Source of the DNA: Cristatella mucedo
Lineage: Eukaryota > Bryozoa > Phylactolaemata > Cristatellidae
DNA: 64,000 nucleotides
Assembly (NCBI GenBank): GCA_009760855.2
Contig: WPIO01000001.1
Location: forward strand, 222,501-286,500
Direction of reading: 5' to 3'
Shown here one piece after another: positions 12,670 through 22,519 of the stretch (its first letter is position 1; the number at the start of each line of letters is the position of its first letter). The notes below the pieces were generated by a model. It worked only from the letters and a program-made list of their open reading frames with translations. It did no database searches and was not told the origin of the DNA. The translations under genes and the position numbers were made by a program.

Positions 12670-13640
12670 TGAGCAATCGGTGCTGCTCCAGATCAATTCA
12701 ACAAGGCAATGCTGCTGGCAAACGATTCAGTTCTACAAACGGCAACAGATAATTGCTACAGCAAGCATACAACACACCTCGAAAAGAAAGACCAAACAAT
12801 ATACTGAAAACAGGTTCGGCACCGTTAGTAATGATTTTACTTGGCTATCTGTTCATGCTTCAAAAATGTCTGATCTAATGTCCACTTCCAATGTGTACTC
12901 AATAAAACGAAGAAACTATTGTTCCTGAATACTTAAAGCTCCACAATCTGCCACCAAAAATAACAAGCAACCAACTTTTACAAAACTGGACAAACTCCTC
13001 CATACCATTGATGGTTGCTTCTGCTTGCTAATTATCTTACCGAATTCACTAAATGACCTGCTGCCACTACAGGCAAGAATGCCTAGTGGAGACATCCATG
13101 GTGAATAGCTGAGATTGAAGAATTCAAATCGTAGTGATTGCAATACAACCTAGCTTTGTTCATCCATAACTCCACTGTAAGAGAACCTCAAAACTGCTCA
13201 CACACTCAAACTGCTAACACAGGCAGTCGATTACATCACTGTACGATGAGTTCAGCAAAAAAGCTACATGTACCTTTAAATGAAGCTATACAATCTGGTC
13301 TTATATATGCCAACTAAAGATGAAAAATTTTAAATAAAATAAGACCAAAATGTATACCATTAAATGAACCCGCAATGCTCTCTAAAAGGGCCTCAAACTG
13401 CTTATAGAGTAATCTATAGTTGATCACTCTAACCAAGCTTGCATGTACCTTCGAACGATGGTAAACAAGCTGGCCAATCTGTTAACCCTTGAAGCAATGA
13501 TGACCTCTGAAGGATTGACAATGGTTCCATTGATCCTCTGCAACCCTCAACAGCTTGTCTGGTCTGTAATCAACGGCAGTGCTGCCTTGTAACACCACTT
13601 CCATCAGAGCTTCACTGACTCCCTATCAGCTTTGAATCAA
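12670..13640. other. Upstream region of the OPA1-like gene
   Basis: This should contain the promoter and 5' leader of the OPA1-like gene. No clear TATA box or CpG-rich tract could be assigned, and no reading frame is convincing. Confidence 0.35.
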
Positions 13641-13649
13641 TTTTTTGTA

Positions 13650-14765
13650 CTACAGGTCTTGACACCTGCTTGCACGAGCCTAGCATTGCTTTGATCCCTC
13701 CCAGCCTTCGAGCACCTCAAATTCTCTCAACTCACTTGCTGCATGCATTGATGACATCCGATCATGGATGGCAGCAAATTTTCTAAAACTAAACGATGAT
13801 AAAACTAACTTACTAGTTATGGGCAAACCTAGTGTTATTCAGAAATTAGAAAGGCTGACTTTCAAAATTGGCTCTGCCAGCATATCTCCAGTTGCATCAG
13901 CTCGAAATCTAGGTGTCATATTCCAAAGCGACCTCTCGTTAGACGACCACATCAGCTCCACAGTCAAATCAGCCTATTTTCAGCTTCATAACATTGCTAA
14001 AATTAGGGCTTGTTTAGATAAGGATACCACGTCCAAGTTGGTCCATGCATTCGACATCTCGTCTCGACTTCTGCAACTCACTGCTTACTGGCCTACCAGC
14101 ATGTGCGATCAGGCGATTGCAGCTGGTGCAAAACTCTGCAGCTAGGCTTGTCTGTCGTGAGCGTCGCAGTTGCCACATTACTCCACTTCTCGCCGACCTG
14201 CACTGGTTACCAGTCAAGCAACGGATTGACTTCAAGGTTTTGTCGCTCACTTTTAGGTCTCTTCATTCTATGGCTCCAGCCTATCTTTCAGATATACTAC
14301 CCCATCAGGCAAAGCATCGTACCACTCGCGCTTTTCGGAATCCAACAGTCTAGAAATACCTCGTACAAACCTTAAATCCTTTGGAGACCGTGCATTTAGC
14401 TCATATGCTCCCACAGCTTGGAACTCCCTCCCGACCTGCATCAGAACATCCCCTGACCTGACCACATTTAAAAGAAGCTTAAAAACATACCTATTTAGGA
14501 CAGCATTTAGTGGGTCCTTGTGATTCGTCCTCGATGTGCTTATGCGTGCTGACACTGTTCATGCTGCCACTAACCACATTTGCATGCTGACCCAGTGCAT
14601 GTAACCCCTAACCATGTTATTCATTTTGTTTGTTTTTCAAGCATGATTTTACTTACTATTCTATTGCGTATCACTTTGCAGCAAATGTAAAGCGCCTAGA
14701 AAGAGATTAAGTTCTCTGAGGGCGCTTTATCAAGTGCAATATTATTATTATTATTATTATTATCT
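13650..14765 (+). mobile_element. LINE-A copy (CR1/L2-like), 5'-truncated
   Basis: A remnant of the C-terminal part of a non-LTR reverse transcriptase ORF and its 3' end. Frames in order code DDIRSWMAANFLKLNDDKTN, ARNLGVIFQSDLSLDDHISS, then after a frameshift [20 protein letters not shown] and LAPAYLSD-like sequence. These are hallmarks of the CR1/L2 group. Endonuclease and catalytic RT motifs are missing. The 3' end holds a stem-loop (14,691-14,726) and a (TTA)n tail, the usual L2/CR1-type terminus. The element is inactive. Confidence 0.88.
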
Positions 14766-14842
14766 CTTAAAGCACCTAGATAGAGACTAAATTCTCTTGG
14801 AGTGCTAAACAGACGACATAGTATTATTATTATTATATAGGC
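14766..14842 (+). mobile_element. Second LINE/SINE 3' tail in tandem
   Basis: Immediately after the TTA tail of the previous element, a diverged copy of the same terminal stem-loop (AGCACCTAGATAGAGACTAA, then TTCTCTTGGAGTGCT) appears with its own TTATTATTAT tail. It is either a tandem 3'-end insertion or a SINE-2 tail. Confidence 0.65.
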
Positions 14843-14849
14843 ATTCCTT

Positions 14850-15880
14850 GGATTCAAGTAAAGTCTTGGGTGGTCGGGTCTTCAGTTCATATGCACTGGG
14901 AGTCTGGAACTCGATGCTGGCTTCTGTCACCATGTGCAGTGACTTTGCATTATTTACAGTCAGTCTCAGCAAACGCTGCGACGATACTTCGGTTAATATA
15001 TGGATCATGTGTCACCAAGCAGCCCTTACACCGTCCACGATCTCAGCAGTCCCCGAGACTTTCAACTGTAGACCTTGCCGATAGCAGCTTCTTTTCCACG
15101 CGGAATGTCTAGATGGAGAAGCCATCAGGTACACTAGATCGATATCCGATTTGTCTAAGTCTTCCGTGACAACACGACAGGATGGAAGCTGTTTGGTGCC
15201 ATTGTATGGGGGTAACCTAGAATAACAGACAAGGGCTGGCAGAGCGGGCGAAACCACAGCAGTAAGGCAGTCATCACTGACCTGTGCTATATAAAGCCAA
15301 ACAAATTATAACATTATATACTTATAATGACCTAACCGGGTCAGGATTTCCTAACACATGCATGAACGCAAACTGGGGTAACCAAGCTGCTTGCACAAGC
15401 ATCTCTTCGAGACATCAGATAATAAACCGAACATTACAGATAGAAACCATCACATCTAGAACTCCAGCTCTTCCTATTTGTCATTCCATTTTCCGCCCCG
15501 AGTTAAAATACTGCGACTCGCGCGAAATTTACAGAACGCGTCTCCAATTTGGGAGTTCTTGGTCTGGAATATATTGCAATCCTGAATTGTATCGTGTATT
15601 TCGGATTTTAATTATGGCTACGAATTATCTCTTTAAGTACGTCATACCAATGTACCGACAGCGCACGATAGGCTATATGCGCCTACTAGGTAGACACGGC
15701 CATGGTAGCTGGACGGCAGACGGACACGGATATAAATAAAAAATACCGAGAAAATCCGAAGGTAAATTGTTACTCGAAGCCAAAGGACAATAAATACATA
15801 AAACAGGGTTGGGCTACATAAAGACCTTCATACAGTTAGGCTACGCGATACATAGGTCAAGACGCCCTCGGCTGGCGTGT
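14850..15880. other. Non-coding stretch with a short LINE-like piece
   Basis: At 14,860-14,960 a stretch reading 'GGRVFSSYALGVWNSML' looks like the LINE-A 'RAFSSYAPKLWNSLP' motif and is probably another decayed fragment. Nothing further is recognised up to the GA microsatellite. Confidence 0.45.
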
Positions 15881-15884
15881 GGCA

Positions 15885-15896
15885 TAGAGAGGGAGA

Positions 15897-15945
<49 letters not shown>

Positions 15946-16050
15946 AGGGAGAGAGAGTGAGAGAGATAAAGGGAGAGAGATAGAGAGAGAGGAAGGGAGA
16001 TGGAGAGAGACAGACAGACAGCGAGAGATCGAGAGAGAAACAGCGGAAGC
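15885..16050. repeat. (GA)n microsatellite, interrupted
   Basis: GA dinucleotides from 15,885 with interruptions (GATAAAGGGAGA units near 15,942-15,980, then GACAGACAGACAG), giving a purine-rich tract of about 165 bp. Confidence 0.93.
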
Positions 16051-16261
16051 CTGATTTGCGTGCAGCTAAAGAGACGGAGAGTGACGGAGTCACAGCTAAG
16101 CGCCGAATTCATGTGCTACGAAATTTAACTGAATTACCCATTACTTCAGTGGCGTACATGCTGTGGCTAACAGGCTTACACGGGCCGACTGAACAAAATA
16201 GTTACCTTCCACGCCCGAAATGAGGCTGAGCAAAAATCCAGCGATCAGGCATTACCCACAA

Positions 16262-16313
16262 CTCCTTTGAGGCCTTGACCTGTTGAGGCCTTGATCTGTT
16301 GAGGCCTTGACCC
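16262..16313. repeat. Triple 18-bp tandem repeat
   Basis: Three successive copies of a unit like TTGAGGCCTTGACCTG, with single-base differences. No gene context. Confidence 0.85.
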
Positions 16314-16854
16314 ATGAACGGAGTTACTGTCATAGATATACGCCAGTCGGAAGTACGGATCTACCCGGACAAGTTAAAGAGTCTGAACTGTTAATGTTGT
16401 CCGTCGAAGTAACCGTTCAAAAATGCTCTATTGAGTAGGTATTGCGTATATGAGCATAATTACTGCTTTCATTTAAATAGTGGCTGGGCTCGACGATCGT
16501 GCGCTCTGCTGCATGGTGATAATGTCCTAGACCGGCGAGGGTGCAGCCAGAAACGCGTGACGGCAGCTTAACGTCAAACCCGCGCGAAGTGGCGTACGTT
16601 CGAACACTTGTCTGTAGATATCCGATGCACAAAGCTCTTAGGCTCTTAGACACGCCTATATTTATGAACTCAAAATTGTTTCAATACCGCTCATCTTATT
16701 TTGTAGCTGAGCTGAGTAAAAGTTCTTCGAACGCCTTCAGATTCTCGCTGGAATAATGCCACCCGGCACCCACGGTTGAAGTACTTTAACAGTAATTTAT
16801 ATTCCTATCGGAAAATTTCAATATGCACAACATCGGCGGTTTTAGCCCGTCGTG

Positions 16855-16965
16855 GTTTCGGCCCAAGGGTAACGTGCTCACCTTTCACCACTAAGATCGT
16901 GAGCTCGGCATACTTGCGGCATACGTAAGCCGCATGGATAGAGGTATAAGTCCTTACAGAGTGTT
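16855..16965 (+). mobile_element. SINE-1 fragment, tRNA-derived
   Basis: GGCCCAAGGGTAACGTGCTC resembles the box-A head of SINE-1 copies at 21.8 and 32.6 kb, and TAAGATCGTGAGCTCG the start of box B. The 3' body is not recognisable. Confidence 0.5.
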
Positions 16966-16969
16966 GAAT

Positions 16970-17795
16970 TGATAACCCTTATAATAAGCTAGGTTCTCGT
17001 TCGTTAGTTATTCCATTCGTCATAGTCACAACCGTCACTTTTACGTTGAGTCCTTCGCCGTGTATATGTGGTAGTATGATGAAGGTAGTGTCGCGGCGAG
17101 TGTCAACAAATGGCCGCGATAATTTACTGATTTGCATAAGCAGCTGGAACGTGCACTGTCGTAGTTGACATTGAACATAGAATGCTAGAGCGTTAAACGT
17201 TAAGAACGGGTTTGGACTTTAAAGGGTTTTCAAATGGTGGCCACGGCATTCCAGCAGCTTGCGCTCTCCACACTCCACGAAAAGTGGCGACTTCTGATGC
17301 TTCCCAGCCTCCGCTTGGCGTCGCCAAGTTGGCATATTGAAAAGCTGTTCGATTTGCGTAAAGTTGAGTTTTACCAGTTTAAATAATGGCTGCGAATTTC
17401 AACTTTGCCGTTAATTCGCCGCCAGTACATTCGTTAAATGACTAATCCAGATCCCGCGTCGGCTGAGACTAAAAGGAAAGGGCGCTGTCGCCTAGCAACG
17501 ATTGGTCGGAGAGACTAACTAAGAAGCACAAGCCACGTGAAATCTCGCGAAATCTGCCGAATTCACAAAGCTGAAGCCGTTCGGCCGTTTCGCTGGAAAC
17601 AGCGGTTCGGGGATTCGTGCTGCAGAGGCTGCTAAACGGCGTGCTGCAGAGGCTGAAATAAAGAAAGAGCCGCTCCCGCCCTCGACAACGGGATTAAGAG
17701 ACCGATGAAGAAAGAATCAGATGACACGGGAAATCTCTCAAGACTTTTTGCGGTCACGGGCTGGTGTCATATATTAAATCCGGACTGACTAGAAC
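16970..17795. other. Unassigned stretch, GC-richer at its end
   Basis: No repeat family recognised. Around 17,570-17,707 a short plus-strand frame codes an Ala/Glu/Lys/Arg-rich helix containing a duplicated 16-bp unit (CGTGCTGCAGAGGCTG) and ends in a stop. It has no ATG and no known similarity. Confidence 0.3.
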
Positions 17796-17796
17796 A

Positions 17797-17850
17797 GGGG
17801 TCGGCAAATTTTTTGGACCACTAGGCCATTTCAGGAGGTAAAGAAGGCAC
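17797..17850 (+). mobile_element. hAT-like terminal sequence
   Basis: CAGGGGTCGGCAAATTTTTT followed by GGACCACTAGGCC resembles the terminal inverted repeat common in animal hAT elements (CAGGGGTCGGCAA then a T-run). No matching opposite end was found, so only one terminus is claimed. Confidence 0.5.
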
Positions 17851-17998
17851 ATTAGGCCAGAAGGGTCGTCGGACATTCCCCCTCCGGATGTTTGCCCCCT
17901 GACATTTCCCCCTTGTGGACCCTAGGACATTCCCTACAGACATTCCCCCGGGTAGGAGATTTCCCCCTATGTTGATGAATGCATAACGAAGAATACAG

Positions 17999-17999
<1 letters not shown>

Positions 18000-18089
<90 letters not shown>
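18000..18089. repeat. (AT)n then (GT)n microsatellite
   Basis: About 22 bp of AT followed by about 66 bp of GT, just inside the left terminal repeat of the G-rich element. Confidence 0.95.
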
Positions 18090-18090
<1 letters not shown>

Positions 18091-18297
18091 ATGATGTGTG
18101 TATATATGTATATTTATATTTGTACATATATTTTGATGTTTTGCTGAATGAACAACTGATAAGCCAATCAGACGGTTATAATCGTCGAAATGGATATGCT
18201 CACGAAAATGGGTATAAATAATACTGTATTACGGCATAGAATCATAACGTGATCAGATTTACGAACGACTAGGGAGAACAAACTTACAGATATCGTG

Positions 18298-18975
18298 ATG
18301 GAATTTATCAGCTGTACTCGAGGCGGCGTTAAGTTGCGTTTTGACGGCTATTCTTATACGAAGAAGGCGGAAAAGATGAACCGGATTAGATGGGAATGCT
18401 CACAGCGGAAGACAGCCAACTGCAAAAGAGCGGTTACTACAAGTTTACAGTGTGACGATATGCACGTCACAGTTCCTCACAATCATACGGCTGATGCCGC
18501 CGCCGTCGAAGCCGAGAAGGTAAAGGCAGCCATGCGCGATCGAGTCCGTGACATCAGAGCACGACCAGGTCAGGTGTTGGCAGCCGGCTTAACAGCTGCG
18601 TCACATGACGTCCGTCTGAAGATCGGACGAGTCGACAGCGTCCGACGAACTTTACGACGGCAGCGACGAGGAGCACTTCTTGCTGAGTCTGCGACACTGG
18701 CCGACGTCAACATCACAGGCAAGTGGACAGAGACTACTGCACAGAATCCACAACCATTCCTAATCTACGACAATGGACCAACATCTGCTGAAGGCGACAA
18801 TGGCAATAGCGCAGGAGGCCCCGGGGAACAGCCGCCGGTCAAGAGAGTGAAGCGCTCGACACAACAGCTGCAGTCGCGAATACTGTCACTCTATGTTTCC
18901 CGCCGTGACAACAAGAAAACTGCAGTGGAAATCTCGAAAAACTCGGACGTATTATTAGATTTTAAACTGTCATAA
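18298..18975 (+). CDS. FLYWCH-type zinc-finger protein
   Basis: A 225-residue open frame. Residues about 5-64 form a FLYWCH zinc finger: aromatic Y18/Y20, W32, then zinc ligands C34, C42, H61 and H63 in a C-x7-C-x18-H-x-H pattern. A helical segment rich in Arg and Ala follows (about 70-125), then an acidic/Gly/Ser linker and a basic motif PPVKRVKRS near 180 that looks like a nuclear localisation signal. FLYWCH domains bind DNA and frequently accompany Mutator-like transposases. No catalytic domain is present, so this is either a truncated transposon gene or a stand-alone DNA-binding protein. An AATAAA-like signal follows at about 19,042. The start is ATG at 18,298. The frame is intact although its surroundings are decayed. 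Confidence 0.72.
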   Translation: MEFISCTRGGVKLRFDGYSYTKKAEKMNRIRWECSQRKTANCKRAVTTSLQCDDMHVTVPHNHTADAAAVEAEKVKAAMRDRVRDIRARPGQVLAAGLTAASHDVRLKIGRVDSVRRTLRRQRRGALLAESATLADVNITGKWTETTAQNPQPFLIYDNGPTSAEGDNGNSAGGPGEQPPVKRVKRSTQQLQSRILSLYVSRRDNKKTAVEISKNSDVLLDFKLS

Positions 18976-19116
18976 TACTGAACTAAACAGACAGCTATTT
19001 GACATTAGTTATTGTTTGATTTGACTTGATTGCTATATAATAATAAATACTAAACGTTGCAAGACAGTTTATACAATATTTCTAATTACTCTAATGTAGG
19101 AATATGTTATATATTA

Positions 19117-19776
19117 CAGTCGACCCCCGTTTATCGCGGTTAATCTGTTCCAGACTTTAACGGAATAGGTAAATTTCTGCGAAGTAGGATTCTTTATTTA
19201 TAAATCAAATATTTTCGTAGTCAGGGCATAGAAGACCTGTTTCTGACCCATCTCAATGCGGGTTTGTAACATGATTACAGCCCTCCGGACATGAAATAAC
19301 GCCCCTTTAGTCACATTTACACTCGTATTACCAAATATATTAGACAAAATAAGAGACATATTACACGTTACAAACATCGTATTGTTATTATTGTACTTTT
19401 AATTGCACATACACAATTGTTACGCACAAACACCAAGCTGTGAAAATGATGCGTTTGGTGATGAAGCGATTAAGATGAAGAGATGTACAGCACAGCAAAG
19501 AAGAGCAAGGTTACTGCTCCTCTGAAGGCCCGACTTCAGTAGGAGAGTCTTCAGATGGTGCAGTATCTTCAACAGGTGCACCGTCGTCTTCTTCCGCGTT
19601 CCAAACGTGCAGTAATTTTAATTGTAATTATAATACAGGGGTGTATAATTGACTCAGACAAACGAATGTGCGCCGTATCATTTTCACTATTTCGATCAAC
19701 TTTTTAACGAATATACACGTATTAAAAAACCGCGATAGAGTGAAGCCTCGAAAGTCGAAGCGCGAAGTGGCGACTG
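19117..19776. mobile_element. pogo/Tigger-like DNA transposon remnant
   Basis: The left end CAGTCGACCCCCGTTTATCG, followed by CGGTTAATCTGTTCCAGAC, is typical of pogo/Tigger termini, and is preceded by TA. The right end at 19,725-19,776 holds AACCGCGATAGAGTGAAGCC and ends GGCGACTG, the usual repetitive interior of such ends. The right TA flank is lost. It is nested inside the larger inverted-repeat element. Confidence 0.7.
19511..19615 (-). pseudogene. pogo-like transposase C-terminal tail
   Basis: A minus-strand frame codes HVWNAEEDDGAPVED and a further Ser/Glu/Pro-rich stretch ending PSEEQ and a stop. Acidic C-terminal tails of this kind are common in pogo/jerky-type transposases. The DDE domain and helix-turn-helix are absent, so this is a short relic. 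Confidence 0.5.
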
Positions 19777-20087
19777 GGACAAAGTATTTACTATATAAAA
19801 ATTTAACAAGATATGTAAACAAGACAGTTTATATCATGGCATTTCCATACGGGAGGGGAGGAAATTCCTTACCCCATCGGGGGAAGAAATGTTCAACCCC
19901 AGGGGGGAATGTCCGGGAGGAAATGTCCTAAGGTCCACCAGGGGGGGGGGGTAATGTCCTACAACCGCGTCAACTGCCTGGGCCAGCTACTGGCGGGTAC
20001 GGACATTTCCCCTCCTGGACGTTCCCCCGGACATTTCCCCACGGATATTTCTCCCCTGGGGTAAGACATTTCCCTCGGTATATGGTT

Positions 20088-20272
20088 TAGTGTTTAGGGT
20101 TTTAAGGGCTAGGGTTTTTAGGGTTTAGGGCTTAGCGTTTAGGGTTTTAGGGCTTGGAGTTTAGAATTTAGTGTTTAGGGTTTTTAGGGTTTGCTTAAGC
20201 GTTAAGGTTTAGGTTTAGGGTTTAGTGTTTAGGGTTTAGGATTTAGGGTTTAGGGTTTAGGGTTTAGGGCGG
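20088..20272 (+). repeat. Degenerate TTTAGGG/TTAGGG-rich array
   Basis: Roughly twenty units of TTTAGGG, TTTTAGGG and TTAGGGCT-type variants in one orientation over about 185 bp, ending with four clean TTTAGGG units before GC-rich sequence. The heptamer is the classic plant-type telomere unit, whereas animals normally have TTAGGG. It lies between two G-rich clusters of the surrounding element. Confidence 0.88.
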
Positions 20273-20279
20273 GGTGCGC

Positions 20280-20640
20280 CTCCGCCGCCTAAATCTACCG
20301 TTGCTCGTATTCCGCGCTTTAATTTAGTGCGTATTTGGGCATAGCTAGATCTCTTGAGTTCGAGCTATATTCAGTAGACCCCCGAGGGTTAGCGCTCATT
20401 TGCAGGAACGCGCGGTACGTCGTAGCGCGCGCCCGCTTTGACGGGTACTAACACGTGCCTGGCGGCGTCGAGCAGGACCTAACTTCGGCGGCACCAAACT
20501 CTATAGCTCGCCGCTGCCGCAACCGCCGCCGCCGCTCGCTCCATTAGAAACCATCCTTCCAATCCATCCATTCCTATAATTATACCGAGTTGATTATATT
20601 TTAATAGAACATGAACATCATTTAATCATGCATGTATATA
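20280..20640. other. GC-rich then AT-rich interior of the element
   Basis: A CCGCCGCC-rich segment (20,280-20,545) and an AT-rich part up to the right terminal repeat. No coding similarity. Confidence 0.35.
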
Positions 20641-20799
20641 TATTTCTGTATTCTTAGTTATACATTCATCAACATAAGAGGGAATGTCTTACCCCTGGGG
20701 AAATGTCCGGGGGGAAATGTCCTAGGGTCCGCCGAGGGAATGTCCGTGGGGGAAACATCCGGGAGGGGGCAATGTCCAACAACCGCTACTGGCCAACCA

Positions 20800-21829
20800 G
20801 GAACTGTGACGAGCACATTACTTAAAGACCCCCTCGATTATAGACAACACAGCCATTTTGGAAATTCGTCATCCCTGTACCCTCATTGTACGACTGTTGC
20901 TACTTCACGAAGGTCTCAATATCAATGTGAGGTCATGGCCGGACTCGCGAACCAACTAACAAAGCTAGCTTTTCCGAAGGGTGAATACTCACGACAGGCA
21001 CAATGTTGGAGTTACGTCGGTGACTTGCGTTTACGGAATGAATTCATTCGCGGATTCAAATTCAAAATTATCTATCCACCTATATAATAGGCAAGGCTTG
21101 CTAGTCCGTTAGTTTGTCGGTCATCGGTCAGTAACGCAGCGTTCACATAGTGTCCGTTATATTTTTCTATCGTAAAAATACTTTGGTACAGAAACGAAGA
21201 GTGTTAAAATAAGTGGGAAAGGAAGAAGTAATTTACTTATTTGCATTTGTAACTGCGACACGCCTTTTCATTGTTGAAATTGAAAATCGACATGCAAAAA
21301 ATATACAAGACTATAAACTTAAAGGGTTGTTCAAAGAATTGCCTCGGAATTATAGCGGCTTGCGCTCTCCCTTTGCTGCCTCCTGAAGTAACAACATGTA
21401 ACCTGAAGTAACTTGCAAAAGCAGAAATCCCCGCAATTTTTCCGGCAAGGAGCTTCCTACAAAGGGGCACACTCACCAGCCGGGTCAGCCGACTCACTCA
21501 CAGGCCCTGCGCCTGTAAAAAACAAAGCTGAAGTATTCTGTGATTTTTTACTGGTGCAAGCGGAATTATGTAACAAGTTTCATGTCCAAAATTATCTTTC
21601 AATTGCATTCTTGGCTGCTACTGCTTTTGCCAATGTTCGTGAATTGAGAATCTCCCGCAGGAATACCTCCAAGCCGTCGTAGCGCGAGATGCAAGAAGGG
21701 GCACTCGTTCTATATTTCCAGCATTGTGAAACACCGGCGTGCTAAATCAGCCATATAAAGACTGATATTTATGATTCGCGGTTCCTGAAAGATACCGGCT
21801 AGGAACCAATTTTGCGACGATCTAGGTTT
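20800..21829. other. Unassigned stretch
   Basis: No repeat or domain recognised. Open frames at 21,237-21,497 (minus) and 21,413-21,682 (plus) overlap and have no known similarity. Confidence 0.35.
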
Positions 21830-21935
21830 TAGCCAAGGGGTAAGGTGCTCTCACTTCACCACCCACGTCGTAGGCTCGAGTGCTGCACCAGACAATCCAT
21901 TATTCCCTGCTGCAAGCAGGGTGATAGCTGCGAAT
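21830..21935 (+). mobile_element. SINE-1 copy, tRNA-derived
   Basis: AGCCAAGGGGTAAGGTGCTC (box-A-like head), then ACGTCGTAGGCTCGAGTGCT (box-B-like), then CTGCTGCAAGCAGGGTGATAG, matching the order in the copies at 32.6 and 37.3 kb. Its 3' body is short. Confidence 0.65.
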
Positions 21936-21985
21936 GCTCTACTGTTACTATATGAATTCTAGGTGTGACACACACTTTACAGAGG

Positions 21986-22059
21986 GTCTCTGTGGCGCAA
22001 CTGGTTAGCGCGTACGGCTGTTAACCGTAAGGTTGGTGGTTCGAGACCACCCAGGGACG
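21986..22059 (+). tRNA. tRNA-Asn(GTT)
   Basis: A complete 74-nt cloverleaf. The acceptor stem is GTCTCTG/CAGGGAC, with one G-U pair. The anticodon stem TACGG/CCGTA encloses CTGTTAA with anticodon GTT. The T arm is GGTGG-TTCGAGA-CCACC. Internal promoter boxes A (TGGCGCAACTGG) and B (GGTTCGAGACC) are intact. A T-run at 22,063-22,067 can act as RNA polymerase III terminator. The final discriminator base is G and CCA is not encoded, as expected for a nuclear eukaryotic gene. It differs from the usual animal sequence at only a few positions and looks functional. Confidence 0.97.
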
Positions 22060-22249
22060 TTCATTTTTGGGAATCATGACTAATAGAAACTAATCACTAA
22101 TAGAAACTGTACGCGGTTATATTTGCGTTGAGCACACCTAGCTAGTAGAGAATAGAGGCTTAATAAGTCAGTAACGATTTCAATGTTGATCGGTGCAATG
22201 ATAGTAGTAGTAATAATACAGCCGTCCCTCGTAATCTCTTTTACCCTAA

Positions 22250-22507
22250 AAACACCTATTTAGGACAGCATTTAGTGGGTCACTGCGATTCGTCCTTCAT
22301 GTGCTTATGCATGCTGGCGCTAACCACATTTGCATGCTGACCCTGCGCATGTCACCCCTAACCATGTTATTCATTTTGTTCGTTTATCAAGCATGATATT
22401 ACTCACCATTCAATTGCGTTTCCCTTTGCAGAAAATGTAAAGCGCCTAGAAAGAGATTGAGTTGTCTGAGGGCGCTTTAGCGAGTGCATTATTGTTATTA
22501 TTATTAC
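22250..22507 (+). mobile_element. LINE-A 3' end fragment
   Basis: Starts within AAACACCTATTTAGGACAGC, equivalent to 14,484 onward in the copy at 13.65 kb, and ends with the terminal stem-loop (22,440-22,476) and an ATTATTGTTATTATTATT tail. Confidence 0.85.
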
Positions 22508-22519
22508 CCCTCTCCACTC

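Larger units (their letters stand above)
17863..20795. mobile_element. Inverted-repeat element with G-rich terminal clusters
   Basis: The left end (about 17,863-18,003) and right end (about 20,645-20,795) are imperfect inverted repeats of about 140 bp. Both hold several units of GGGGGAAATGTCC (or its complement) and then share TATGTTGATGAATG, a TATAAC-like stretch and AAGAATACAGA. A second pair of the same clusters lies back to back at 19,850-20,085. The left part contains a FLYWCH ORF and a pogo-like remnant, the right part a TTTAGGG-rich tract. Either this is one composite DNA transposon or two adjacent ones. The superfamily is not certain; Mutator-like is possible because FLYWCH domains often travel with MULE transposases, but no transposase was found. 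Confidence 0.65.

Noticed and set aside
20088-20272. A true chromosome end
   Set aside because: Single-copy and repeat sequence continues for more than 40 kb on one side and 20 kb on the other, and the units are degenerate. It is interstitial.
17863-20795. CRISPR-like array in the GGGGAAATGTCC clusters
   Set aside because: The units are imperfect, 12-14 bp, without regular spacers, and arranged as inverted clusters in a eukaryotic genome.
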